A stretch of 61,918 nt of DNA from Bacteroidota bacterium. GTDB taxonomy: Bacteria > Bacteroidota > Ignavibacteria > Ignavibacteriales > SURF-24. The notes beneath the pieces are model-generated. The model was not told the origin of the DNA. It was given only the letters and a program-made list of their open reading frames with translations, and made no database searches. The stretch covers positions 1 through 61,918 of the forward strand of contig JAUZPB010000014.1 in NCBI GenBank assembly GCA_030706145.1, read 5' to 3'. Positions 18,179-27,144 of this stretch are shown here, in pieces; within the stretch, counting starts at the first letter, position 1, and every line of letters begins with the position of its first letter. A program made the translations under genes and the position numbers.

Positions 18179-19450
18179 ATGAAAAGAAATCATATAGTAT
18201 TCCTGACTCACTATTTTCCCCCGGAAGTAAATGCTCCTGCAAACAGAACTTTTGAGCATGCAAAGGAGTGGATTTCCGAGATTGATATTACAATTGTTAC
18301 AAATTTCCCCAACCATCCAGATGGGAAAATATTCCCAGGATACAAAAACAGGCTCCTCCAGAAGGAAATAATTGATGGTATTAATGTGGTGCGCCTCTGG
18401 ACATTTATTACTCCAAATGAGGGGATCATATTAAGGACACTAAACTATGTGATCTTTATGCTAGCTGCAATTGTTTATGTGGTTTTCTCAAGGATTAAAT
18501 TTGACCTTATTGTAGCTACAACCCCGCAGTTTTTTTGCGGCCTGGCAGGGAAATGGATTTCCAAGATCAAGAGAAAGCCATTCATTCTTGAACTTAGAGA
18601 TCTTTGGCCCGAATCAATTATTGCAGTTGGAGCCTTAAAGAACAGATTGCTTATAAAAACTTTGGAAAGAACTGAACTTAATCTCTATAAAGCAGCCACA
18701 AGAGTTGTCTCTGTTACCAGCTCTTTTAAGTCTAATTTGATCTCCCGTGGTATCGATCCTGATAAAATTGATGTCATATTTAATGGCGTCTCTGTAACTA
18801 ACTTTACAAATGGGAAAGAAATATCCAACAAAGAGCTAAAGAAATTTCTGGATGACGGCTTCAAGTGTGGTTACATTGGTACAATCGGTATGGCCCATTC
18901 GATCGGGACGCTTATTCGCGCTGCAGAAAAACTAAAGGATACTCCTATAAAATTTGTAATAGTTGGATCAGGTGCAGAAAGAGAAAGACTGGAAAAGGAG
19001 ATAGCTGAAAAAGGTTTGAAAAATATAAAGATTTTCCCAATTCAAAGTAAATCGGAAATAGCTTCTATTATAAATAAAATTGACCTTTTTTGCGTGCATC
19101 TAAAAAATGAACCATTGTTCAAAACTGTTATTCCTTCGAAATTATTTGAAGGTATGATAATGAAAAAGCCCATACTTATTGGGGTAAATGGAGAGGCTAG
19201 AAAAATTGTCGAGAGTGCACGGGGTGGACTTTATTTTGAACCGGAAAACTATCAGGATCTTATTGATAAGATCGGTTTCTATTACAATAATACCGAATAT
19301 ATTAAATCTCACGGTGAAAATGGTTACAGATTTGTGCTTGAAAAATTTGACAGGATAAAACTTGCAGCCGATTTTCTTAACATCATTAAGTGTCTTCTAA
19401 ATGAAAATCCTCAGGTCGAAAAAATACTTGATAATTCTTTGCACGGGTGA
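18179..19450 (+). CDS. GT4-family glycosyltransferase, WbuB/WcaI-like
   Basis: 423 residues from the ATG at 18179. GGAGA (18165-18169) supports it over the TTG codons at 18173/18176. The N-terminus HIVFLTHYFPPEVNAPANRT is the hallmark of the WbuB-type subgroup (often GalNAc or FucNAc transferases), followed by ELRDLWPESIIAVG and the C-terminal IPSKLFEGMIMKKPILIGVN, VESARGGLYFEPEN. It is the last gene of the first long EPS unit; a 280-bp gap with a promoter-like element follows. Confidence 0.88.
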   Translation: MKRNHIVFLTHYFPPEVNAPANRTFEHAKEWISEIDITIVTNFPNHPDGKIFPGYKNRLLQKEIIDGINVVRLWTFITPNEGIILRTLNYVIFMLAAIVYVVFSRIKFDLIVATTPQFFCGLAGKWISKIKRKPFILELRDLWPESIIAVGALKNRLLIKTLERTELNLYKAATRVVSVTSSFKSNLISRGIDPDKIDVIFNGVSVTNFTNGKEISNKELKKFLDDGFKCGYIGTIGMAHSIGTLIRAAEKLKDTPIKFVIVGSGAERERLEKEIAEKGLKNIKIFPIQSKSEIASIINKIDLFCVHLKNEPLFKTVIPSKLFEGMIMKKPILIGVNGEARKIVESARGGLYFEPENYQDLIDKIGFYYNNTEYIKSHGENGYRFVLEKFDRIKLAADFLNIIKCLLNENPQVEKILDNSLHG

Positions 19451-19455
19451 TTATT

Positions 19456-19506
19456 AACACAATAGTAAAAATCTTGTGTTGACATTTTCTTTGGATAATG
19501 TACATT
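19456..19506 (+). promoter_or_regulatory. promoter-like element with an inverted repeat before the WecA-like gene
   Basis: AACACAA and TTGTGTT form a 7-bp inverted repeat around an 11-nt centre. Its right arm runs into TTGACA (19479-19484), with TACATT (19501-19506) at a 16-bp spacing. The core GTTGACATTTT is also present before the Wzc-like gene at 2649, again beside an inverted repeat. It could start a second EPS transcript. The weak stem might instead act as a poor terminator for the preceding gene. The gap 19451-19729 contains no gene. Confidence 0.4.
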
Positions 19507-19729
19507 AAAAGAAACGACCAATAAATCCGCAATCAGGCTACTAAAGTTATTGAAAGGCTTGCAAGGAGTAATATTTAATAGATTCTCTAACTTGTGATTT
19601 AGTAAACCTGAAAATAAAAACTATAGGAGTTAACTGATTAAACTAATAAAGTATTCTGGATGTAGTTATCCAAGAAGGGATGTGAGCAATTAACTTGTTT
19701 TGTAACTGGGAAAATGGAAAGACGGAAAT

Positions 19730-21409
19730 ATGAATTTTTTACTGATTTTCTTTACTAGTTTAATCTTTACAATATTCTTTACACCTTATTTTATTACATA
19801 TCTGAAAAAGACAAGAGTCGTTGATCTGCCCGGTCATAGAAGGATCCATCAGGATATTGTCCCAAGGATGGGGGGATTGCTTATATTTCTTGTCACCTCC
19901 GTTATGCTCTTAGCTTTTACAGAGGAGCTCAATTCAATAAGACTGGTCATTATTTCGGCAAACATAATTCTTCTTGTAGGCATTTTTGATGATATGCTTG
20001 GACTTGAGTACTCGGCAAAGTTTCTGCTGCAGATCTCGGCTTCCTTGCTCTTGCTGTTTTATTTGATCCCAAAGTTCAACAAACTTGTACTGTTTGAAAT
20101 TACTATTCCTTACCCATTTGACTATATTATACTTGTCCTTTTTATACTTGGGGGAATTAATTCCATTAATCTGCTTGATGGAATGGATGGTCTTGTAAGC
20201 GGCTTTTCTCTTTTGATCTTTTCAATTTTGCTTGCTTTATCAATAATTTCATCTAATACATTTCTTTTGATACTTACTACAAGCTTAATTGGCAGCATAC
20301 TTGGATTTCTGAAGTATAATGCTTATCCTGCAAAAATTTTCCTTGGCGATACGGGCTCACTTACACTTGGGTTTTTTCTTGTTATTGCCAGCATTCTAAC
20401 TTCAATCAACTTTAATAAGGATGTACTTGATCTGACTTTTCCTGTAATGCTGCTTGCTATTCCTTTGTTTGATACTGTAAGAGTAATGTTTTGCAGAATC
20501 TTAAGAAAGCAAAATCCGTTTTTGCCTGATAAAAGTCATTTACATCATGTAATAAGCGGAAACTCTATTTCACACAAATTTACAGTATTCTTTATTGAGA
20601 GCTTTACTGTTATTTTCATAATTTTATCTCTTTACTATATAAAGGTCTCTCATTTTGTACCCTTGATGCTTTTCTTCTTCTTTGTTTCAATCCTTCTCTT
20701 TATTGAGCCAATAATGCATTTGGTTAAAAGATTTACTGAAATTAATTATGAATTCGATCTTCTTAAGAACGTCCCTGCTAAAAAAGTAGTATTTCTTGAA
20801 AGAACTCTCATATTACTTTCTTCAGTTATGATAGGTTTTATTATTGTTACTTCTATACCTCAGAGTACAAGTAGTAATAGAAGTATAAATTCAAACATAC
20901 TCTGGATCTTTTTTATTATCGGTCTTGTAATGTTTTTCCTTGCCTATGGCCATCAAAGAAAGCAAAAGGATGTAAGTGACCTGTATACATTTATTAACCT
21001 TGCTGCATTCTTTACGATCACTAATCTTAATTCTCCGGTACTTCTAGACCTTTCAATGAAAAACTATAGCCTTGGACAAATTACTGAGATAAGTTATTAT
21101 ATACTTGCTCTTATAATAATTCTATTTTTGATTGCTAGCGATAAGCTTTTTCCTGTGAAAAAAATCATACTAAACGGAATTGATCTGACTGTTATTGTTT
21201 TTATTCTCCTTACCTTTATTGTTAACAGCTTTATAAAATTCCATTTTGATGAATATTTCAGTATTAGCTTTCTTGAAGCTTTCATCTTCTATCTCTGGTA
21301 TAAAGTTATTATCTCCATTAAGTCTGAGATCACTAACTATCTGTTTTACGCATCCTTTGCACTGCCTTTTGCAGCTATTGTCATACTATTTTTTGTGAAG
21401 ACCTCTTAA
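19730..21409 (+). CDS. WecA/TagO-like polyprenyl-phosphate HexNAc-1-P transferase with C-terminal membrane extension
   Basis: 559 residues. Residues 1-~335 are a MraY/WecA-family integral membrane transferase: VDLPGHRRIHQDIVPRMGG (31-49), the Mg-binding GIFDDMLGL (Asp87-Asp88), NSINLLDGMDGLVSG (143-157), FLGDTGSLTLGF (204-215) and the cytosolic HLHH (~270). It should transfer a HexNAc-1-phosphate to undecaprenyl phosphate to start each repeat unit. The remaining ~210 residues form about six additional helices (from FLERTLILLSSVMIGFIIV) not present in WecA (~370 residues). Their role is unknown. It follows its own promoter-like element. Confidence 0.85.
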   Translation: MNFLLIFFTSLIFTIFFTPYFITYLKKTRVVDLPGHRRIHQDIVPRMGGLLIFLVTSVMLLAFTEELNSIRLVIISANIILLVGIFDDMLGLEYSAKFLLQISASLLLLFYLIPKFNKLVLFEITIPYPFDYIILVLFILGGINSINLLDGMDGLVSGFSLLIFSILLALSIISSNTFLLILTTSLIGSILGFLKYNAYPAKIFLGDTGSLTLGFFLVIASILTSINFNKDVLDLTFPVMLLAIPLFDTVRVMFCRILRKQNPFLPDKSHLHHVISGNSISHKFTVFFIESFTVIFIILSLYYIKVSHFVPLMLFFFFVSILLFIEPIMHLVKRFTEINYEFDLLKNVPAKKVVFLERTLILLSSVMIGFIIVTSIPQSTSSNRSINSNILWIFFIIGLVMFFLAYGHQRKQKDVSDLYTFINLAAFFTITNLNSPVLLDLSMKNYSLGQITEISYYILALIIILFLIASDKLFPVKKIILNGIDLTVIVFILLTFIVNSFIKFHFDEYFSISFLEAFIFYLWYKVIISIKSEITNYLFYASFALPFAAIVILFFVKTS

Positions 21410-21455
21410 TAAAATGAAATTGTTCCTAAAGTAAGATCATCTGCTGGCTAAGACC

Positions 21456-23972
21456 ATGAAAATTATTCTTATTAGAGTTGTGCTTCTATTTAGCCTTATT
21501 GCCTTTTGCTTTGTAAATATTTCAATCCTTTCTCATACATATGTCTATTCAGAAAGCATTGAGTATCTTTTCCCGAAGATCAGATTCTGGGCAAAAAATG
21601 CCGAATATAAATTAAATTATTTCGGATTATCTGAAGAGAAGATGATAAAAGGCAGGAAGTCTCTTAAAATGGATATTACTGTGCTGGGAGATGGGGATAA
21701 GGACTGTTTTTATTATTGGATAATCCCTGTGTCACTTAAACATTATGGAGAAATAGTACAGTCAGCTAATATTTGGGCAGATAGCAATGCATCAAAGTAT
21801 GTCTCTATTGGATTAAATTTTGTCTACCCGCCTGATAGTACCAAATTCAGAATAATTCCACAGGCGGGAAGATGGTTTAAGATTTCTGATACGCTCTCTC
21901 AGGCAAAACTTACCTCTGGATTGCGATCAGGCATCTCAGACTTTTATGACGGCTATTCTGATGGAAATCAGATAAACAGAATTGGAATTTTTATACGCGC
22001 TAAAGGAAAACACCAGCTTACTTTCTATCTAAATGACATCGTGCTCTTTGGAAAGACATTTAACTTATCAGATTTTCAGAAGTACCTTAGGAAAAGCTGG
22101 GAGGATTTTAAACAAAAATATGTTCATAATATTGACCTTTTCTCTTCTGCAGTAAAACCTGAATATGAAGTCTTAAATGCAGCAAATATTCCTTTTAGTC
22201 ATTTGGCTGAGCGTTTTTATGAGGAGTGCCAGGCAGAAAATAAAACAATAAAGGAAATGTTTTCTGAGTTTGAAGGGACAAATAACCTGAATATAGGTGA
22301 AATGAACCGCTTTGCTCATCTTCTTTCCTCTTACTCGAAAAAAGTCGAAATAATTAGATCTGAAGTAACCAGTCACGTCTCATCCAGAGTAATAATCTTT
22401 CAGCTTCCTGCTACAAATTACAACAGGCTTACTGGTAGTAATATTCCAGAGGATGCAAAACCCTTAAACAAACTATCCTCTAGGGTCTGTCCGGGGCAAT
22501 ATGAATCTTTATCAATTTTAATTCAGCCTAAAGAGAAACTAGGTAATATAAAAATAAGGTGGAGTGACTTTAAGGGAGAGGGAAGTATCTTAAATGCCTC
22601 ATCTCTGGATGTCTCTATTGCAAAGGTGTGGTATCAGGCAGGAATTAAATCAACTGAAGTTAACAATAAGCTGCTGACACAGGAACTTCTGCTAAAAGAT
22701 GATAAGCTTGTTAAAGTTGATTATACTACGGCTACAAATTATCTATGGGTTACAAAAGATGGCTCAAATAAGGGAGAATATATAGATATAAGCTCCCCAA
22801 GTGCAAAGTTTCCAGAGAATGTTATTATCAAAGACAGCAAAACCCTTCAGCCGTTTACAATAGATGATAAGATGAATAAACAGATCTGGTTTACAATGCA
22901 TGTCCCAGAGGATGCAAAGCCCGGGAAATACATTAGCCGAATTGTTCTGGAAGATGATAATTCAAAGATTGCAGAATTTCCTCTTGAAATAGTGGTACTT
23001 CCATTTAAGCTTGAACAATCACGATTGACTTATTCACTATATTATCACGGGGCACTAAGGGACTGGAAGCTTAGACCTTTTCACTGCGAAGATAAAACAG
23101 AAGAGCAGCTTGAAATAGAACTTAGAGATATGAAAGACCATGGAGTGCTTTATCCGAATAATTACCAGGATATAAAACACCTTGCAAAGAATCTTGAAAT
23201 AAGAAACAGGGTCGGACTTCCTAAGGATAAGCTCTATAGCACACTGCTTGACTGGTGCTCAGGTCTTTCAAAATCAAAAAATGAACTCGGCCTATTTAAG
23301 GCGCGTATTATGAATTTTAAGGAAGTAGCTGAAAAATATGGCTATAAGGATCTCTATATATATGGTATTGACGAGGCAAGGGGAGAGAAACTAAAAGCTC
23401 AAAGACCAGAATGGGAAGCTGCACATGAAGTTGGCGCAAAAATCTTTGTAGCAGGATACTCAGATACATTTTCTGATATGGGAGACCTGCTCGACCTTGG
23501 CATAATCCAGGGCTCACTTAATAAAGAACAGCCTGCGCTTTATCATTCTATTGGACACCAGGTCTTCTCTTATTCCAATCCACAGGTTGGACAGGAAAAT
23601 CCCGAGATATACAGACGAAACTATGGAATTGCCCTCTGGAAGGCCGGTTATGATGGTGAGATGGACTATGCATACCAGAAAAACTATGGAAGTATATGGA
23701 ATGATTTTGATAATAACCGCTATAGAGAAGAAACTTTTACTTATCCTACAAGTGACGGAATTATTTCGACAGTACAATGGGAAGGTTTTCGCCAGGGTGT
23801 AAATGATGTAAGATTTCTCTCCACTCTGCTAAATAAAATAGATAAACTTAAACAACAGGGGAAAAAGACAAGTGAACTTGAAAAGTGGGTTAACTCAATT
23901 GACCCATCTGGCGATCTTGATGAACTAAGAAATAAGATAATCGATAAGATACTTTCAGTTACTTACCTCTGA
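21456..23972 (+). CDS. secreted GH123-like (DUF4091) glycoside hydrolase
   Basis: 838 residues with an N-terminal signal/anchor (~1-30, VVLLFSLIAFCFVNISILS). The middle (about 330-510) looks like beta-sandwich domains (PGQYESLSILIQPKEKL, EDAKPGKYISRIVLEDD). The C-terminal ~300 residues match the DUF4091/GH123 catalytic barrel: LYIYGIDEARGEK with an adjacent Asp639-Glu640 pair, WEAAHEVGAKIFVAGY and the end block TVQWEGFRQGVNDVRFLSTL. GH123 enzymes use a neighbouring Asp-Glu pair for substrate-assisted cleavage of N-acetylhexosaminides. Its place just after the initiating transferase suggests a role in trimming or turnover of the locus polysaccharide. A duplicated copy of its last 41 bp lies downstream. 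Confidence 0.75.
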   Translation: MKIILIRVVLLFSLIAFCFVNISILSHTYVYSESIEYLFPKIRFWAKNAEYKLNYFGLSEEKMIKGRKSLKMDITVLGDGDKDCFYYWIIPVSLKHYGEIVQSANIWADSNASKYVSIGLNFVYPPDSTKFRIIPQAGRWFKISDTLSQAKLTSGLRSGISDFYDGYSDGNQINRIGIFIRAKGKHQLTFYLNDIVLFGKTFNLSDFQKYLRKSWEDFKQKYVHNIDLFSSAVKPEYEVLNAANIPFSHLAERFYEECQAENKTIKEMFSEFEGTNNLNIGEMNRFAHLLSSYSKKVEIIRSEVTSHVSSRVIIFQLPATNYNRLTGSNIPEDAKPLNKLSSRVCPGQYESLSILIQPKEKLGNIKIRWSDFKGEGSILNASSLDVSIAKVWYQAGIKSTEVNNKLLTQELLLKDDKLVKVDYTTATNYLWVTKDGSNKGEYIDISSPSAKFPENVIIKDSKTLQPFTIDDKMNKQIWFTMHVPEDAKPGKYISRIVLEDDNSKIAEFPLEIVVLPFKLEQSRLTYSLYYHGALRDWKLRPFHCEDKTEEQLEIELRDMKDHGVLYPNNYQDIKHLAKNLEIRNRVGLPKDKLYSTLLDWCSGLSKSKNELGLFKARIMNFKEVAEKYGYKDLYIYGIDEARGEKLKAQRPEWEAAHEVGAKIFVAGYSDTFSDMGDLLDLGIIQGSLNKEQPALYHSIGHQVFSYSNPQVGQENPEIYRRNYGIALWKAGYDGEMDYAYQKNYGSIWNDFDNNRYREETFTYPTSDGIISTVQWEGFRQGVNDVRFLSTLLNKIDKLKQQGKKTSELEKWVNSIDPSGDLDELRNKIIDKILSVTYL

Positions 23973-24071
23973 AGTTATTTCCTTTTACTGCTTTTTTATA
24001 AGTCTGCTCAGTATAAACCATCAAAGCTTTGAAATAAGATAATCGATACGTTACTTTCAGTTACTTACCTC
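23929..24071 (+). repeat. 41-bp direct repeat duplicating the 3' end of the GH123-like gene
   Basis: Copies at 23929-23969 and 24031-24071 agree at 39 of 41 positions, 102 bp apart. Copy 1 encodes the final residues of the DUF4091 protein (…IIDKILSVTYL) and copy 2 is non-coding. The remainder of the 458-bp gap (23973-24430) contains no gene that I recognise. Confidence 0.85.
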
Positions 24072-24201
24072 ATAAGTCTTCAAAGCTTTTATTGCCATTT
24101 AATCGACTTTCTAAATACCTCCTTACTTAACTATTCTTAAAAAAACATAACCTGCATTAAAAACATACTATTCATTAAAAAATCCTTTTTTAGTCAAATC
24201 C

Positions 24202-24246
24202 TAATCATGTAATGTGTAATCATATAATCTGTAATCATGTAATCTG
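24202..24246 (+). repeat. 15-bp tandem repeat, three copies
   Basis: TAATCATGTAATGTG, TAATCATATAATCTG, TAATCATGTAATCTG follow each other without spacers in the intergenic region. Each contains an ATCAT/ATAAT-like core. It may be a slippage product; a cluster of regulator sites is possible but unsupported. Confidence 0.8.
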
Positions 24247-24430
24247 TAAAGACCTATTGCCTCATAATAAAATGTAACTTTGGGGTATACTTTCGCGGAT
24301 AATATAGCCTTGACAATACACTATTTATTTAATAAGTTCGCAACTAGTAAGTTCTCCGGCTATAATGTTTGATGTAAGTTGTTTTTTGTTTATGTGACTT
24401 TGGATTTTATAATAATGCAGGTTTGAGAAT

Positions 24431-24694
24431 ATGAATCTTGAAATAATAGCAACAATAGGGCTTGTAATATTTGTTTTCCTTTTAATTCAGATCTCAAAGC
24501 TGAAGACAATAGGAAAGATACCTTCAGAGGCAGCTGCAGCCAAAAACTCCCCCCAGGTTTATATAGAAAGCAATGCCCGCAACGAGAATAATTCAACCAT
24601 TAGCATGGGACTTGACATAAAAGATCTGGAATCAGATAGCAGCAGCAAGCTTACTAGAGGCGAGAAGCTGTTTGATACTGATTCAATGAATTAG
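24431..24694 (+). CDS. small single-pass membrane protein, unknown function
   Basis: 87 residues. One N-terminal membrane helix (about 4-22, EIIATIGLVIFVFLLIQISK) is followed by a polar tail rich in Ser/Asn/Asp/Glu without recognisable domains. The ATG has a weak GAGAAT upstream. The 3' end overlaps the convergent glycosyltransferase gene by 41 nt, which is unusual and lowers confidence. The hydrophobic-then-acidic layout still looks protein-like. No family is recognised. Confidence 0.45.
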   Translation: MNLEIIATIGLVIFVFLLIQISKLKTIGKIPSEAAAAKNSPQVYIESNARNENNSTISMGLDIKDLESDSSSKLTRGEKLFDTDSMN

Positions 24695-26021
24695 GTCTTT
24701 TGTTTTTTAACATTTCCCAAATAAAAAGTCCAACAACCGGAAGATATTCGATCCAAAGAACAGAACTGTCCATCTGCCATATACCTTTGAGCTTATAGTT
24801 AATTACAACAAAGTTTGCAAGGTTTATCAGGCATACAAAAGCCATTCCGCTCCAATTAAAACATATCGGAAGAATAGCTGCAAGCCAGCATATATACCAT
24901 GGATGAACTGTCGGCGAAAGTATAAAAAAAGCAAAAAATATCAGATAGATCTTCTGACTTGTTTCTTTTTTGCTGAAGAACAGGTACATGCCAAATAACA
25001 GAAAAAGCACTGCGCAGAGAAGTCTTGCCTTTTGATTATTGGGAATAAAACTAAAAAACAGGCTAAAAGCAGAGCCATTAAATGCCCAGTTTGTTGTAAA
25101 AGTTCCAAGAGACTCAAATGGAAAGACGCCATTTGTTACAAAAGGAAGATAAGACAGGGCAAAAACAGCTAAAGGTATTATTGCAAATAAAACTTTCCTT
25201 AGATAACTCTTTTCCAGATCATCTATTGTAAAGGGGAGTATCATTGCTGAAACAAGCTTTGTAGAAATAGATAATCCCGAAGTAATATAAAAGCCAAGGC
25301 GCTTTCTCTTAAAGAACATAAGAAGACTTAAGACAAGTAGTGGTATTCCAATTGAATCTACATGCCCATCTACCATAAACTGCATTATTGGAAGAGGGCA
25401 AAGAGCATAGAGAGAAACATAATAAAGCGGCTTTTTTATTTCCTTTAGTAAATATATAAGCAAAATTATTGTAGAGATTTCAAAGAGAAAAAGAAGAAGC
25501 TTAAAACCTGTGTAGCTTTCCCCAAATAATTTGTTAGCACAAAAGAAGACAAGCTGCGCAAAGGGCGGATATATTGACTTCATTGCCGGAAAGTTCACGC
25601 TTTGAGGTAGACTTGATGTGTGCAGAAAGTTTAACGCCGGATCATTTGGTGCATATCTGTAAGGGTTTATTCCATTTGTCATCACTCTCCCATCCCAAAG
25701 GTAACGGTTAAGGTCATCTGAGGCAATAGGGGAAAGTGAAAGCAAACTCAACCTGAAGAAAATTCCGGCGCCAATTATGGCATAAATTACTTTCTTTTCT
25801 GAGGAATCCATTTTTCTTAGAAAGTGCCAAATCAAAATAAATATAGCTGAGTTAACAACTGAAATAGCGCAGTAAAGTATAATAGAATGACTCAGTTTAG
25901 AATATAAAGACAGGTATACTATTCCCGTTGCTATAAGTAGTAAAATGAAATATATGTAATAGTTTTTTTTCAACTCAGTTCTTCTCTTTCGTTTTTTCCT
26001 GAATAAATCTTGTAGCTGCAC
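24654..26021 (-). CDS. GT-C integral membrane glycosyltransferase (GT87/MptA-like)
   Basis: Up to 455 residues with about 10-11 membrane helices. The first periplasmic loop holds IASDDLNRYLWDGRVMTNGI followed by NPYRYAPND, the acidic-pair signature of polyprenol-phosphate-sugar-dependent mannosyltransferase-like GT-C enzymes. YPPFAQLVFF and the late PTVHPWYICWL also fit. It would use a lipid-phosphate sugar on the periplasmic side. The frame opens at 26021, overlapping the upstream SDR gene by 47 nt with a basic MQLQDLFRKKRKRR start. A TTG at 25973, right after the SDR stop, is an equally plausible coupled start. Confidence 0.8.
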   Translation of the reverse strand: MQLQDLFRKKRKRRTELKKNYYIYFILLLIATGIVYLSLYSKLSHSIILYCAISVVNSAIFILIWHFLRKMDSSEKKVIYAIIGAGIFFRLSLLSLSPIASDDLNRYLWDGRVMTNGINPYRYAPNDPALNFLHTSSLPQSVNFPAMKSIYPPFAQLVFFCANKLFGESYTGFKLLLFLFEISTIILLIYLLKEIKKPLYYVSLYALCPLPIMQFMVDGHVDSIGIPLLVLSLLMFFKRKRLGFYITSGLSISTKLVSAMILPFTIDDLEKSYLRKVLFAIIPLAVFALSYLPFVTNGVFPFESLGTFTTNWAFNGSAFSLFFSFIPNNQKARLLCAVLFLLFGMYLFFSKKETSQKIYLIFFAFFILSPTVHPWYICWLAAILPICFNWSGMAFVCLINLANFVVINYKLKGIWQMDSSVLWIEYLPVVGLFIWEMLKNKRPNSLNQYQTASRL

Positions 26022-26763
26022 TTACCAGATCTCTTGGAAAGAATCTTACCGAAAAGGCAAGCAGCTTATTTAATGTTCCATGTATTGCCACAGTTTTTCC
26101 CTTCATCATTGCCTCAAAACCAAAGCGTGCAACTTCTTTAGCCGTCGGGAGTTTTCTTCCCTTTACTAATCTTGAGGACTCAAGAGAAGCAGCTTTTTGA
26201 AAACCAGAGACAGTAGCACCGGGGCAAAGAGCAGTAACTGTAACACCTTTGCCTTTAAGCTCATTTGCAATTGCTTCTGAAAAAGACTGAACGTAAGCCT
26301 TGCTTGCATAATAAACCGCCATAAGCGGTCCAGGCTGAAAAGCAGCAGTCGATGAAACATTTAATATTCTTCCATGCTTGCGCTTGGTCATTTCATTTAT
26401 GAAGAGTTTTGTCAGAAAGGTAAGTGAAGCAATATTTAACTCAATCATTCTATAGTCTTTATTCCAATCAGACTCATCAAAGAAACCATAATCTCCAAAA
26501 CCCGCATTATTTACAAGCACGTCTATTTTTATATTTTCTTCCTGAAGTTCTTTATAGATCTCTTCACATGAAGAAATAAGGGAAAGATCTTTTGCAATTA
26601 CTTTTACCGTTATGCCGTATTTTGCTATTAGCTCATCTTTAATCTGATTAAGCTCGGTTTGTCTTCTGGCTACTAAAACGAGGTTAAACCTATTTTGCGC
26701 CAGAACTCTTGCAATTTCAAGTCCAATACCTCCGGAAGCACCTGTGACTAATGCTGTTTCCAT
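25975..26763 (-). CDS. short-chain dehydrogenase/reductase
   Basis: 262 residues from the ATG at 26763. GGGGC upstream and the family start (METALVTGASGGIGLEIA) favour it over the longer frame reaching 26868. Classical SDR: TGASGGIG cofactor loop, VLVNNAGFGD, catalytic Ser in LNVSSTAAFQ and YYASKAYVQSF (YxxxK). R-rich residues after strand 2 (VLVARRQTELN) suggest NADP(H). The subgroup (DltE/YqjQ-like) often acts on small carbonyl substrates; the substrate is unknown. It is followed by, and probably co-transcribed with, the GT-C gene. The 380 bp between this start and the next gene holds only the terminator described below. Confidence 0.88.
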   Translation of the reverse strand: METALVTGASGGIGLEIARVLAQNRFNLVLVARRQTELNQIKDELIAKYGITVKVIAKDLSLISSCEEIYKELQEENIKIDVLVNNAGFGDYGFFDESDWNKDYRMIELNIASLTFLTKLFINEMTKRKHGRILNVSSTAAFQPGPLMAVYYASKAYVQSFSEAIANELKGKGVTVTALCPGATVSGFQKAASLESSRLVKGRKLPTAKEVARFGFEAMMKGKTVAIHGTLNKLLAFSVRFFPRDLVSAATRFIQEKTKEKN

Positions 26764-27060
26764 AAAATTGCTGCCCCGTTTATTTTTTTTTATGAGATTT
26801 ATTTTACTTAAATATAGTTTATAGAATAAGCTGCAAAAACGGTAATAATGAATGGTCAAAAGTACCAAAAAAAAAGAAAAAGTGATAGTTAGCTCGGCTA
26901 TGACAATAAAACATTGTTATAACTCTGTAGAAATGTCAGAGTATAAAATCCTTTAGAGAAGTGTAGAATAAATGAAGAAAAGCAGCCAAGGAATCAAACA
27001 TTGCTAGGATATAATAATATAGGTATAAACTATCTGGAATAAATCTGTAGAAAAAAAGAT

Positions 27061-27105
27061 GGAAAAAAACAAAAGGGTGTACTTTTTATAATAACACCCT
27101 TTTTG
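27061..27105 (-). terminator. intrinsic terminator of the SDR gene at 27145
   Basis: Read on the minus strand, AAAAGGGTGTT and ACACCCTTTT pair around a ~11-nt AT-rich loop and are followed by GTTTTTTTCC (27061-27070 on the plus strand is a run of A). It lies ~40 bp past the stop of the 27145-28017 gene. Confidence 0.7.
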
Positions 27106-27144
27106 TGTAAAACCACGGATTTGCCTGAAGCTTATGTATTAACT

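Noticed and set aside
24202-24246. CRISPR array
   Set aside because: The 15-bp units are contiguous without spacers and only three in number; no cas genes are in the window.
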